NCBI RefSeq assembly: GCF_003100395.1
Contig: NZ_CP029210.1
Location: 124,001-188,000, forward strand
Reading direction: 5' to 3'
DNA: 64,000 nucleotides
Source: Aquabacterium olei
GTDB lineage: Bacteria; Pseudomonadota; Gammaproteobacteria; Burkholderiales; Burkholderiaceae_C
Shown piece by piece: positions 7,825 to 16,525 of the stretch. Positions within the stretch are counted from its first letter, which is position 1. Each line of letters starts with the position of its first letter. The notes below the pieces were generated by a model. The model made no database searches and was not told the DNA's origin. It was given only the letters and a program-made list of their open reading frames with translations. The translations under genes were made by a program, and so were the position numbers.

Positions 7825-8556
7825 ATGCCGCTGCCGATTGCCGCCCTGCCTGTTGCCCTGACCCTGCTCGCCGCCACGCTGGGGGGCCCGGCCCGGGCCG
7901 AGACCCTGCCGCAGCGCAATCTGCTGGTGGAGTGGCGCACCAGCGGCCAGTCGCAGGACGCCCGCGCGGGCGCCGGGGCGGGTGTCACCACCACCACACG
8001 CAACGTGCCCACCCCAGGCGGCGGCTACACGGTCAGCACCACCCGCCGCACCGAAACCACCGTCACCTTGGGCGCAGGCAGCGTGCAGACGCAGTCCAGC
8101 GGCCAGGGGCAGCAGCAGATGCTGGTGCTCAACGGCGGGCAGGCGCGCCTGTTCGTCGGCGAAAGCCGGCCGTTCACCGTCTGGCAGTGGGGTTGGGGCG
8201 CACCCGTGGGCCAGCCCACGTCGCCGACCCCACAGCCGCAGGCCCAGGCCTGGGGGCAGACCGTCTTTCTGGATCTGGGCCAGGGCCTGGTGGTGCGGCC
8301 CAGCTGGCCCGGTGGCCAGGCTCCGGTGCGCGTGGAGTTCCAGGCCACCTCGGCACAGCGGGGCACGGCCTACGAGCCCGACGGCACCAGCCGGCGCGCC
8401 GAGGTGGCGTCCACCCTGCTGGTGCCGCTGGGACAGTGGCTGGTGGTGGCGCGCAGCGGCCAGCGCACCGAGACCGACCAGGCTGGTACGCTGTCGACCC
8501 GCACCCTCGAACGGCAGGACAGCGGCGTGCTCGAGATCCGCATCACCGCCCCCTGA
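7825..8556 (+). CDS. Exported hypothetical protein
   Basis: A 243-residue protein when started at the ATG at 7825, which gives a clean signal peptide (hydrophobic IAALPVALTLLAATLG, cleavage near ARA-E). The mature part begins NLLVEWRTSG and includes Thr- and Gly-rich repeats and WGQTVFLDLGQGLVVRP, suggesting a periplasmic or secreted beta-rich protein. The C-terminus (RQDSGVLEIRITAP) is strand-like. I do not recognise the family with certainty. It is followed 28 bases later by an esterase gene, so an operon is possible. Confidence 0.65.
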   Translation: MPLPIAALPVALTLLAATLGGPARAETLPQRNLLVEWRTSGQSQDARAGAGAGVTTTTRNVPTPGGGYTVSTTRRTETTVTLGAGSVQTQSSGQGQQQMLVLNGGQARLFVGESRPFTVWQWGWGAPVGQPTSPTPQPQAQAWGQTVFLDLGQGLVVRPSWPGGQAPVRVEFQATSAQRGTAYEPDGTSRRAEVASTLLVPLGQWLVVARSGQRTETDQAGTLSTRTLERQDSGVLEIRITAP

Positions 8557-8584
8557 CCGGCCCCTCACCCCTCACGTGCCACCC

Positions 8585-9529
8585 ATGTCTGCCACCGACC
8601 GCTTCAGCCCCCTGACCCGCGCCCTGCTGGACAACATCCTGCGCGCGGGCTTCCCACCGTTGCACACGCTGCCTGTTGCGGCCGCGCGCCAGGCCTATGC
8701 CGCCGGCGTGGGCGCCATGGCCGAGCCCGGCCCGGCGCTGGCCCGCACCGAGCGCTTCAGCATCCCGGGTCCGGCGGGCGCCATCCCGGCGGCCTTGTGG
8801 GCACCGCGCACCGAGCCCGGCCTGCCGGTGCTGCTGTACCTGCACGGTGGGGGCTTCGTCATCGGTGGCATCGACACCTGCGAGGCCATGTGCCGGCGCC
8901 TGGCCGAGCAGGCCGACGTGGCCGTGGTCGCCATCGATTACCGCCTGTCGCCCGAATACCGCTTCCCGGCCGCCCTGGAGGACAGCTGGGCCGCGCTGCG
9001 CTGGCTGGCCGACCAGGGCCACACCCTGGGCCTGGACACGCGCCGCCTGGCCGTGGGCGGCGACAGCGCGGGCGGTTGCCTGGCCGCCTCGTGCGCGTTG
9101 CTGGCCCGGGATGCCGGCATCCCGCTGCGCCTGCAGGCGCTGTTCTACCCGACGGTGCAGATGCGGCAGGCCACCGATTCGTTCAAGACCTGGTCGCGCG
9201 ACACGCCGCTGTCGGCCGAGCTCATGGCCTGGTTCCAGGCCCAGTCGGTCGCGCCGCTGCCGCCGGATCAGGCCTGGCACCGCGAGCCGCTGCATGCGCC
9301 CGGCCACGCGGGGGTGGCGCCGGCGTGGATCGGCCTCGCCGAATGCGACCCGCTGGCCGACGAGGGCCGCCTGTATGGCGAGCGCCTGCGCGCCGCGGGT
9401 GTCCCCGTTCAGGTGCGCGAATGGCCCGGCGTGCTGCACGACTTCATCAACATGGGGCGCTTCATCCCGGAAGCTGGGCAGGCGCACGCCGAACTGGCCG
9501 CCGCCTTGCGACAGGCCTTCGCTGTGTGA
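8585..9529 (+). CDS. Alpha/beta hydrolase, hormone-sensitive-lipase (HSL) family esterase
   Basis: A 314-residue enzyme predicted to hydrolyse short-chain esters in the cytoplasm (no signal peptide). HGGGFVIGG is the HSL-family oxyanion-hole motif, GDSAGG carries the nucleophilic serine, CDPLADEG supplies the acid and VLHDFINM the catalytic histidine, all in normal order and spacing. VVAIDYRLSPEYRFPAALED, another HSL signature, lies between. The start at 8585 is the only one that leaves a normal N-terminus; the frame extends upstream through non-coding sequence. The physiological substrate is unknown. Confidence 0.92.
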   Translation: MSATDRFSPLTRALLDNILRAGFPPLHTLPVAAARQAYAAGVGAMAEPGPALARTERFSIPGPAGAIPAALWAPRTEPGLPVLLYLHGGGFVIGGIDTCEAMCRRLAEQADVAVVAIDYRLSPEYRFPAALEDSWAALRWLADQGHTLGLDTRRLAVGGDSAGGCLAASCALLARDAGIPLRLQALFYPTVQMRQATDSFKTWSRDTPLSAELMAWFQAQSVAPLPPDQAWHREPLHAPGHAGVAPAWIGLAECDPLADEGRLYGERLRAAGVPVQVREWPGVLHDFINMGRFIPEAGQAHAELAAALRQAFAV

Positions 9530-9571
9530 CGTGATGCGCCGGTGGCATGGGCCTTGCGACGCCCGTGCCCC

Positions 9572-10789
9572 ATGGACACGCCCTCGCTCCCCCGGTCCGG
9601 GCCTCCCGCTGCGGAGGCCCACGCTTCGCGCGCGGCCGCGGCGTGGCGGGACCGGCTGGGCCTGCTGCTCGAATCGACCGGCGAGGGGGTCTACGGCATC
9701 GACACCGAAGGCCTGTGCACCTTCATCAACCGCGCCGGCGCCCGCCTGCTGGGCTACGAGCCGCACGAGGTGCTGGGCCGCAACATGCACGACCTGGCGC
9801 ACCACACGCACACCGACGGCCGCGCCTACCCGGAGGGCGAATGCCCCATCTACAACGCCTTCCGCGCCGGCGAGCCGTGCCGCATCGACAGCGAGGTGCT
9901 GTGGCGCCGTGACGGGCGGCCCTTTGCCGCCGAATACTCGTCCTACCCGATTCTCGATGGTGCGCGCGTGCTGGGCGCGGTCGTCACCTTTGTCGACATC
10001 ACCGAGCGGCGCAGCCAGCAGACCGCGCTGCAGCAGGCGCACGACGCGCTGGAGGCCCGGGTGGCCGAACGCACGCAGGCCCTGACCCTGGCGCTCGGGC
10101 AACTGCGTGACCTGCAGGCCCACATCGAGCACGTGCGCGAGCAGGAACGCACCCGCATCGCCCGCGAGATCCACGATGAGCTGGGCAGCCTGCTCGTGGG
10201 CCTGAAGATGGACGTGAGCTGGCTGGAAAAGCGCGTGCTCGAGCAGCCGGCCCTGCGCTGCAAGTGCCAGGACATGCGCGGCCTCATCGACCGGGCTGTG
10301 GGCAACGTGGGCCGCCTCATCACCGACCTGCGCCCGTCCATCCTCGACCACCAGGGCCTGTGGGCGACGCTCGAGTGGCAACTGCAGGACTTCATCGAAG
10401 CCAGCGAGCTGGCCTGCGACTGGGCCATCGACATCGCGCCGGGGCTGAAGGCGCCCGAGGGCCCGCTGGCCACCGCCGTCTTCCGCATCTTTCAGGAGCT
10501 GCTGAGCAACGTGGCCCGACACGCCCACGCCTCGCAGGTGCAGGTGCGCATCAGCGCCACGGCCAGCGACCTGACACTGCGCGTGAAGGACAACGGCCGC
10601 GGCGCTCCGCCCAGCGCCTTCGAGCGGCCCGATGCCTGGGGCGTGATGGGCATGCGCGAGCGCGCCGGCCACTTCGGCGGCTGGCTGCACATCGACAGCC
10701 AGCCCGGCGGGGGCACGCAGGTCATCCTCAGCATGCCGCTGTACCAGGCGGGCGTTCACAGCCGCCTGCCGCAGGAGCGCGCCGCATGA
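9572..10789 (+). CDS. Soluble PAS sensor histidine kinase (NarL-type, HisKA_3)
   Basis: A 405-residue kinase without membrane segments. The PAS domain (about 30-150) starts LLLESTGEGVYGIDTEG and contains an unusual HHTHTDGRAYPEGECPIY block rich in His and Cys. A coiled coil (ALEARVAERTQALTLALGQLRDLQ) leads to the dimerisation/phosphoacceptor box ARIAREIHDELGSLL, whose His is the expected phosphorylation site. An HATPase_c domain follows (ELLSNVARHAHA, DNGRG, GMRERAGHFGG). A GTG 30 bases upstream could extend the start. It overlaps the response regulator gene by ATGA, so the pair should be translationally coupled. The signal is probably cytoplasmic; redox or metal sensing is only a suggestion. 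Confidence 0.92.
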   Translation: MDTPSLPRSGPPAAEAHASRAAAAWRDRLGLLLESTGEGVYGIDTEGLCTFINRAGARLLGYEPHEVLGRNMHDLAHHTHTDGRAYPEGECPIYNAFRAGEPCRIDSEVLWRRDGRPFAAEYSSYPILDGARVLGAVVTFVDITERRSQQTALQQAHDALEARVAERTQALTLALGQLRDLQAHIEHVREQERTRIAREIHDELGSLLVGLKMDVSWLEKRVLEQPALRCKCQDMRGLIDRAVGNVGRLITDLRPSILDHQGLWATLEWQLQDFIEASELACDWAIDIAPGLKAPEGPLATAVFRIFQELLSNVARHAHASQVQVRISATASDLTLRVKDNGRGAPPSAFERPDAWGVMGMRERAGHFGGWLHIDSQPGGGTQVILSMPLYQAGVHSRLPQERAA

Positions 10790-11439
10790 TCCGGGTGCTG
10801 GTGGTCGACGATCACCTCGTGGTGCGCCGGGGCCTGCGCCAGCTGCTGGCCGATGCCGGCGACATCGACGTGGTGGGCGATGCGGCCGACGCCGCCACGG
10901 CCGTCCAGCAGGCGCGTGCGCGGCTCGCTTCGGGTGGCGGCGGGCTCGATGTGGTGCTGCTCGACATCGCCTTGCCCGGCCGCGATGGCCTGGACGTGCT
11001 GCGCCAGCTCAAGGCCGAGCATCCCCGGCTGGCCGTGCTGATGCTGAGCACCTACCCCGACCGGCAGTTTGCCGTGCGCTGCCTGCGTGCCGGGGCCGCG
11101 GGCTACCTCAACAAGACGGCCGACCCCGACGAGTTGACCGCGGCGTTGCGCAAGGCGGCGGCGGGCGGGGTGTACCTCACGGCGTCGGCGGCCGAGGCGT
11201 TGGCCGTCTCGCTGCACGAATTGCGCGACCGCCCCGGCCACGAGGTGCTGTCGCAGCGCGAACACCAGGTGTTCCGGCTGCTGGCCCAGGGGCAGTCCGT
11301 GGGCCAGATCGCGCAGGCCCTGAGCCTGTCGTCCAACACGGTCTCGACCTACCGCGCCCGCATCCTCGAGAAAACCGGCACCCGCAACGACGTCGAGCTG
11401 GCGCTGTACGCAGTTCGGCAGAGAATTGTTACCGTTTGA
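10786..11439 (+). CDS. NarL/FixJ-family response regulator
   Basis: A 217-residue two-domain transcription factor partnered with the preceding kinase (ATGA overlap). The receiver domain has the acidic pair in VVDDHLVVRRG, the phosphoacceptor Asp in VVLLDIALPGRDG and the conserved Lys in AGYLNKTADPDE. The C-terminal LuxR-type helix-turn-helix contains LSQREHQVFRLLAQGQSVGQIAQALSLS. The operon may continue into the chemoreceptor gene 132 bases downstream, though that gap could hold its own promoter. Confidence 0.95.
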   Translation: MIRVLVVDDHLVVRRGLRQLLADAGDIDVVGDAADAATAVQQARARLASGGGGLDVVLLDIALPGRDGLDVLRQLKAEHPRLAVLMLSTYPDRQFAVRCLRAGAAGYLNKTADPDELTAALRKAAAGGVYLTASAAEALAVSLHELRDRPGHEVLSQREHQVFRLLAQGQSVGQIAQALSLSSNTVSTYRARILEKTGTRNDVELALYAVRQRIVTV

Positions 11440-11571
11440 CGTTATCCATCATGAAATGTTCACGTCTTCGCGCCCTCGCGACGTTACGTATTGATACAGA
11501 TCATGGGACCATGCGCTCCGCTGTCTGACCGAAAAGCCTGGATGGGCGGCACATCTGCGGAAGGCCCCCCC

Positions 11572-13146
11572 ATGCGAAGCAACCAGCCCGTCACCCAACG
11601 CGAGCACGACTACCCCGGCGATGCGACGCTGCTGTCCACGACCGACCCGGACAGCCGCGTGACCTATGCCAACGCCGCGTTCCTCGCGGTCAGCGGCTTC
11701 GAGCGCGACGAATTGCTCGGCCAGCCCCACAACGTGGTGCGCCACCCGGACATGCCGGTCGAGGCGTTCGCCGACATGTGGGACACGCTCAAGAAGGGGC
11801 GCTCGTGGACGGCGCTGGTCAAGAACCGGCGCAAGGACGGAGACCACTACTGGGTGCGCGCCAACGTCACCCCCATGCGGCGCAACGGGCAGGTCACGGG
11901 CTACATGTCGGTGCGCACGAAGCCTCGCCGTGAGGAAGTGGCCGCCGCCGAGGCCCTCTACAAGCGCTTCCGTGAAGGCGCTGCCGGCTCGCTCGGGTTT
12001 CATCAGGGCCTGGTGATCCGCACCGGTGCGTGGCGCTGGCTGTCCTGCCTGCAGACACTGGGCGTGCGGGCGCGCCTGGGTGCGCCCCTGCTGCTGACGG
12101 GCGCCCTCACGATGGTGGCCGCGGCCGCGCTGGGGATGCAAGGCGCGGCCCTCGCCGGCCTGGGCGCGACCGTCGCGGTGCTCGGCGGGCTCAGCGGGTG
12201 GTGGCTGACGTGCCAGATCGCCCGGCCGCTGGCCCAGCTGGAACGGCAGGCGCTCAGTGTGGCGGCCGGTCAACCCGGCGAGAACATCCAGCTCGACCGC
12301 GTCGACGAGATCGGCACCATCCTGCGCTCGGTGAACCAGGCCGGCCTGAACCTGCGCTCGCTGGTGGACGACGTGGCGGAGCAGGTGCGCGGTGTGGGGC
12401 AGGCCAGCGAGCAGATCGCCGCGGGCAACGATGCCCTGAGCGCCCGCACCGAGCAGACCTCGGCCAACCTTGAGGAGACGGCGGCCTCGATGGAGCAGAT
12501 CACGGCCAACGTGCGCGCCAACGCCGACACCGCCCGCCAGGCGGCCGACCTGGCCGGGCGCGCCAGTGCGGCGGCAGGCCAGGGCGGTGAGGTGGTGGGG
12601 CAGGTGGTCAGCACCATGAGCACCATCTCGTCGTCCAGCCGCCAGATTGCCGACATCATCGGGGTCATCGACGGCATCGCCTTCCAGACCAACATCCTGG
12701 CGCTCAATGCGGCGGTCGAGGCGGCCCGGGCCGGAGAGCAGGGGCGCGGCTTTGCCGTCGTGGCCAGCGAGGTGCGCAGCCTCGCCAAACGCAGCGCCGA
12801 GGCCGCCCGCGAGATCAAGTCGCTCATCCACGACAGCGTGCAGAAGGTGCAGGACGGCGCCGCGCTCGTGGACTCGGCCGGGCAGTCCATGGCCGCCATC
12901 GTGGCGCAGGTGCAAAGCGTCACGGCCTTGATCAACGACATCAGCGAAGCGACCTCCGAGCAGTCGTCGGGCGTGGCGCAGGTGGGGGACGCGGTGTCCG
13001 AACTCGACGAGATGACCCAGCAGAACGCCTTGCTGGTGGAGCAGGCCGCCTCCAGTGCCGCCGACCTGCATGCACGCGCGAGTCGGCTCAGCGAGGCCAT
13101 CGGCGTGTTTGCACGCCGCGCCAGCCCGGCGCCGCGCGGCCTCTGA
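11572..13146 (+). CDS. PAS-containing methyl-accepting chemotaxis protein (Aer-like)
   Basis: A 524-residue chemoreceptor. The N-terminal PAS domain (about 20-125; [26 protein letters not shown]) is cytoplasmic and typical of Aer-type redox/energy sensors. Two closely spaced hydrophobic segments around 165-210 form a membrane hairpin without a large periplasmic domain, followed by a HAMP region. The signalling tip [33 protein letters not shown]... is intact and would contact CheA/CheW. Upstream ATGs exist in the same frame but give a non-PAS leader; 11572 follows a purine-rich stretch. No che genes are in the window. Confidence 0.93.
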   Translation: MRSNQPVTQREHDYPGDATLLSTTDPDSRVTYANAAFLAVSGFERDELLGQPHNVVRHPDMPVEAFADMWDTLKKGRSWTALVKNRRKDGDHYWVRANVTPMRRNGQVTGYMSVRTKPRREEVAAAEALYKRFREGAAGSLGFHQGLVIRTGAWRWLSCLQTLGVRARLGAPLLLTGALTMVAAAALGMQGAALAGLGATVAVLGGLSGWWLTCQIARPLAQLERQALSVAAGQPGENIQLDRVDEIGTILRSVNQAGLNLRSLVDDVAEQVRGVGQASEQIAAGNDALSARTEQTSANLEETAASMEQITANVRANADTARQAADLAGRASAAAGQGGEVVGQVVSTMSTISSSSRQIADIIGVIDGIAFQTNILALNAAVEAARAGEQGRGFAVVASEVRSLAKRSAEAAREIKSLIHDSVQKVQDGAALVDSAGQSMAAIVAQVQSVTALINDISEATSEQSSGVAQVGDAVSELDEMTQQNALLVEQAASSAADLHARASRLSEAIGVFARRASPAPRGL

Positions 13147-13165
13147 GGCCCCCGCGCGGCTTTTT
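13131..13165 (+). terminator. Terminator of the chemoreceptor gene
   Basis: A strong GC-rich inverted repeat (GCCGCGCGGCC ... CCCGCGCGGC) overlaps the stop codon of the chemoreceptor and is followed at once by TTTTT. Confidence 0.7.
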
Positions 13166-13254
13166 CGCGGACCACCCCGCAGACGGCCCGGCTATGCTCG
13201 GACGATGGAGGTCTGTCCTCCGCGTCCGTCTGTCCGCCGAGGAGGAGTCTGCCC

Positions 13255-14988
13255 TTGTCCGAATCCCACACCCTGCCGTTTCTGCGCGAAGCGCTGGTGT
13301 TCCTGACCCTGTCCGGGATCCTGATCCCGCTGTTGCAGCGCTTGCGCGTCAACCAGATCGTCGGCTTCCTGGCCGTCGGCGTGCTGCTCGGGGCCAACGG
13401 CCTGGCGCTGTGGATCGACACCTTCCCGTGGCTGGCCCACATCACCTTCCATGAAACGGAGGGCGTGGCCCAGTTGGCCGAACTCGGCGTGATCTTCCTG
13501 ATGTTCATGATCGGGCTCGAGCTGTCGGCCGAGCGGCTGTGGGCCTTGCGCAAATGGGTGTTCGGGGCCGGCACGGCGCAGGTGCTGCTGAGCGCCGCAT
13601 GCATCGGTGTGCTGGCATGGGCCTTCGGCAACCGCTGGCCCAATGCGCTGGTGCTGGGTCTGGTGCTGGCGCTGTCGTCCACTGCCGTGGTGGTGCAGCT
13701 GCTCACCCAGCGTCAGGCGCTGGGCACGCCGCTGGGCCAGGCCACGTTCTCGGTGCTGATGCTCCAGGATCTGGCCGTCGTGCCCGTGCTCATCCTGATC
13801 GACCTGCTCGGCCCGCGCGGCGCGGGGGACGACGTCGGCACGGCCGTGGGCCTGACCGTGCTCAAGTCGGTGCTGGTGGTGGGTCTGATCGTGGTCTTCG
13901 GGCGCCGCCTCATCCAGCCGGTGTTCCGGGCCTTCGCGCAGCAGCGTCAGCCCGAGGTGTTCATGGCGCTCACGCTGCTCATCAGCATGAGCATGGCCGG
14001 CCTCACCGCGGCGGCCGGCCTGTCGATGGCGCTGGGTGCCTTCCTGGCCGGGCTGCTGCTGGCCGAAACCGAGTTCCGCCACGAAGTCGAAATCACCATC
14101 GAGCCCTTCAAGGGCCTGCTGATGGGCCTGTTCTTCATGTCGGTCGGCATGGGCATCGACGTGCGGGCCATCCTGCACGATCCGGTCTGGCTGCCGCTGT
14201 CGGTCGTGGGCCTGATCGCGCTGAAGGCCGCCATCGTGGCCGTGCTGTTCCGCGCGGGCGGCCTGTCGTGGGGGCGTTCCATCGAAGGCGGCTTCCTGCT
14301 CGGCCAGGGAGGCGAGTTCGCCTTCATCGTGGTCGGCGTGGCCGCGGCCTCGGGCCTGATGGACCGCCAGACCGTGCAGTTCATTCTGCTGGTCGTGGGC
14401 CTGAGCCTGTTCGTCACGCCCATGCTGGCCCGCTGGGGCGCGAGCGCGGGGGAGGCGCTCGATGCCCGGGTGCGTGGCCCGCGTGACACGACCGTGGTCG
14501 ACGAGGCCGATGTCTCCGGCGGGCATGTGGTGATCACTGGCTTCGGCCGCGTGGGCCGCCTGGCCGCCGACGTGCTGAGCCGCCAGGGCGTGCCCTGGAT
14601 CGCGGTGGAACACGACGCGGCCCGCGTGGCGCAATGGCGCAGCGAAGGCCGGCCCGTGTTCTACGGCAACGCGGCCCGGCCCGAGATGCTGCAGAAGCTG
14701 CACGTCGACCGCGCCGCCGTCGTCATGGTGACGATGGACCAGCCCGCCGCCGCCCTGCACGCGGTGCAGGCCCTGCGCAGCGCCTGCCCGCACGTGCCCG
14801 TGGTGGCCCGCAGTCGCGACGAAGACCATGCGCGCGAGCTGCTGGATGCCGGGGCCACCGTCGTCGTGCCCGAGGCCGTCGAGGCCGGCCTGCAGCTGAC
14901 CGCCTCGGCGCTGCAGGCGCTCGGGGTGCCGGATGCGGCCGTGGCCCACACGATCGAGCTGGAGCGCGGCGCCCGCAAGGCCTTGTAG
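13255..14988 (+). CDS. Kef-type monovalent cation:proton antiporter (CPA2) with TrkA-N domain
   Basis: A 577-residue inner-membrane protein. A TTG start is chosen because GAGGAGGAG lies about eight bases upstream and no ATG precedes the first membrane helix. About 11-12 hydrophobic segments cover 10-395, including the family motifs GVIFLMFMIGLEL and a QDLAVVPVLILID stretch. A cytoplasmic nucleotide-binding TrkA-N domain follows from about 422 (VVITGFGRVGRLAADVL), ending near 545. Domain order and length match KefB/KefC-like potassium efflux systems, which are gated by NAD(H) or glutathione adducts; no KefF/KefG ancillary gene is present. Ion specificity cannot be fixed from sequence. Confidence 0.9.
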   Translation: MSESHTLPFLREALVFLTLSGILIPLLQRLRVNQIVGFLAVGVLLGANGLALWIDTFPWLAHITFHETEGVAQLAELGVIFLMFMIGLELSAERLWALRKWVFGAGTAQVLLSAACIGVLAWAFGNRWPNALVLGLVLALSSTAVVVQLLTQRQALGTPLGQATFSVLMLQDLAVVPVLILIDLLGPRGAGDDVGTAVGLTVLKSVLVVGLIVVFGRRLIQPVFRAFAQQRQPEVFMALTLLISMSMAGLTAAAGLSMALGAFLAGLLLAETEFRHEVEITIEPFKGLLMGLFFMSVGMGIDVRAILHDPVWLPLSVVGLIALKAAIVAVLFRAGGLSWGRSIEGGFLLGQGGEFAFIVVGVAAASGLMDRQTVQFILLVVGLSLFVTPMLARWGASAGEALDARVRGPRDTTVVDEADVSGGHVVITGFGRVGRLAADVLSRQGVPWIAVEHDAARVAQWRSEGRPVFYGNAARPEMLQKLHVDRAAVVMVTMDQPAAALHAVQALRSACPHVPVVARSRDEDHARELLDAGATVVVPEAVEAGLQLTASALQALGVPDAAVAHTIELERGARKAL

Positions 14989-15001
14989 GGCCAGCCCTAC
15001 A
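14984..15001 (+). terminator. Hairpin at the end of the antiporter gene
   Basis: TGTAGGGC and GCCCTACA form a perfect 8-bp stem with a two-base loop, spanning the TAG stop. There is no T-run, so it may instead be an mRNA-stabilising hairpin or a protein-binding palindrome. Confidence 0.35.
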
Positions 15002-15040
15002 GCGGAATCACAGGTGTCGTGATGGCGCCCACATCGTCGG

Positions 15041-15051
15041 CTTCCTACAGT
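15041..15051 (+). promoter_or_regulatory. CTTCCTACANT promoter-like motif before cynS
   Basis: An 11-base sequence also found before rpe (23114) and the Sel1-repeat gene (24580). The TACAGT hexamer could be a -10 element; no good -35 is visible. It ends 26 bases before the cynS ATG. Confidence 0.4.
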
Positions 15052-15077
15052 GGGGCATCCCGACTGCAGGAGCAACG

Positions 15078-15521
15078 ATGAACCGCGAAGACGTGACCGA
15101 CCTGGTCATCCAGGCCAAGGTGAAGAAGGGCCTGAAGTGGGCCGACGTGGCCGCAAAAGTGGGTCTGAGCAAGGAGTGGGTGACGGCCGCCTGCCTCGGC
15201 CAGATGACGCTGACCGCCGAGCAGGCCGCCGTCATCGGCGACGTCTTCGATCTGCCCGACGAAGCCCGCCTGTGGCTGCAGGAAGTGCCCTACAAGGGCT
15301 CGCTGCCCACCAGCGTGCCCACCGACCCGCTGATCTACCGCTTCTATGAACTGATCAGCGTCTATGGCACCACGTTCAAGGCCCTGATCCACGAAGAGTT
15401 CGGCGACGGCATCATGAGCGCGATCGACTTCCGGATGGACTTGCAGCGCGAAGCCCACCCCGCCGGCGACCGCGTGCAGATCGTCATGTCCGGCAAGTTC
15501 CTGCCCTACAAGACGTATTGA
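15078..15521 (+). CDS. cynS: Cyanate hydratase (cyanase)
   Basis: A 147-residue enzyme that converts cyanate and bicarbonate to ammonia and CO2. Length and layout match the family: an N-terminal helix-turn-helix-like domain (about 1-76) with KKGLKWADVAAKVGLSKEWV, and a C-terminal decamer-forming catalytic domain. The three catalytic residues are present as Arg88 and Glu91 in IYRFYELISVYG and Ser114 in DGIMSAIDF. There is no adjacent carbonic anhydrase (cynT), transporter or CynR regulator, so this is a stand-alone cyanate-detoxification gene. A purine-rich CAGGAGCAACG precedes the ATG. Confidence 0.96.
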   Translation: MNREDVTDLVIQAKVKKGLKWADVAAKVGLSKEWVTAACLGQMTLTAEQAAVIGDVFDLPDEARLWLQEVPYKGSLPTSVPTDPLIYRFYELISVYGTTFKALIHEEFGDGIMSAIDFRMDLQREAHPAGDRVQIVMSGKFLPYKTY

Positions 15522-15535
15522 GGGGGGAAGACGCC

Positions 15536-15555
15536 TGATGCCTTCATGGGCATCA
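15536..15555 (+). terminator. Hairpin downstream of cynS
   Basis: TGATGCC and GGCATCA pair around a six-base loop, 15 bases after the cynS stop. No T-run follows, so terminator function is uncertain. Confidence 0.4.
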
Positions 15556-15636
15556 CGTTGTGAAACAAGGCCGCAGGCGGCTGCCGTGACAATCCTTCGC
15601 ACCCCCTCCTCACGGACACGAAGGAAGCCTCTCGCC

Positions 15637-16461
15637 ATGACCGCCCGCCGCCGATGCCGCGCCGTTCCCCTGCTCGCCCTGTGCCTGTGCGGCCCCGTGC
15701 TGGCCCAGCGTCCCGCGCCGCCAGCGGTGATTGCGCCCGTGCGGGTGGCGGTGCCCCCGGGCGAGGCCACCGGCGAATGGAAGGGCGTGCTGGGCCTCTC
15801 GCTGGCGGCCACCTCGGGCAACACCAGCACGCGGGCGCTGCTGCTCAACTTCGATGTGGCGCACACCACCGACACCACGCGCACCACGCTGGTGGCCCAC
15901 GTCAACGAGGGCAAGAACAAGGTGGATGGCACCTCGCGCACCACCGCCGGCCGGTGGGATGCCTCGGCCCAGCACAACACCGACATCTCGGCACGCGTGT
16001 TCGCCTTCGGCAAGCTCGGCTTCGAGCGCGACCGCATGACCCAGCTCGCCCTGCGCACCCAGCTGGCGGCCGGCTTCGGCCGGCACCTGCTGCGCACCGA
16101 GGTGCACACCGTCGACGTCTTTGCCGGCGTGAGCCACACCGACGACCGCTACGAGGTCGACAAGACCATCTCCGGCGAGACCGGCATGCGCTTTCGCAGC
16201 AGCGGCCTGCTGTTCGGTGAAGAAACGACCCACCAGCTCACCGAGAACACCTTCTTCAAGCAGCGGCTCGAGTACTACCCGGGCGTCACGGGCGAGCGGC
16301 CCAACCTCACGGGTTTCAACGGCTCGCTCAGTGTGGCCATGTCGCGCTCGCTGGCCCTGACCGTGGGCGTGACCAACACCTACAACAGCCGCGTGGCCGA
16401 AGGCCAGAAGAAGAGCGACCTCTCCATCTTCACCGGCATCTCCCTGAAGATCGGACAGTGA
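15637..16461 (+). CDS. DUF481-family (YdiY-like) outer-membrane protein
   Basis: A 274-residue exported protein. A signal peptide (CRAVPLLALCLCGPVLAQ) is followed by a proline-rich linker, then the DUF481 pattern: GLSLAATSGNTSTRALLLNFDVAHTTD, KLGFERDRM, RTEVHTVDVFAGVSHTDDRYE, LEYYPGVT and a terminal strand FTGISLKIGQ. Alternating hydrophobic residues imply a beta-barrel of about ten to twelve strands in the outer membrane. Members are linked to salt or acid stress in some species, but the role here is unknown. ATG 15637 is the only start that gives a signal peptide directly. Confidence 0.82.
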   Translation: MTARRRCRAVPLLALCLCGPVLAQRPAPPAVIAPVRVAVPPGEATGEWKGVLGLSLAATSGNTSTRALLLNFDVAHTTDTTRTTLVAHVNEGKNKVDGTSRTTAGRWDASAQHNTDISARVFAFGKLGFERDRMTQLALRTQLAAGFGRHLLRTEVHTVDVFAGVSHTDDRYEVDKTISGETGMRFRSSGLLFGEETTHQLTENTFFKQRLEYYPGVTGERPNLTGFNGSLSVAMSRSLALTVGVTNTYNSRVAEGQKKSDLSIFTGISLKIGQ

Positions 16462-16525
16462 GTGACGGGGGGCGACACCACCCCCCATAATGCGGGTTTT
16501 CCTCCCCCTTCCCTCCTCACCCCTC

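Noticed and set aside
8543..10759. 738-codon minus-strand frame opposite the esterase and PAS kinase
   Set aside because: Antisense shadow of two genes with clear catalytic motifs; no domain pattern of its own.
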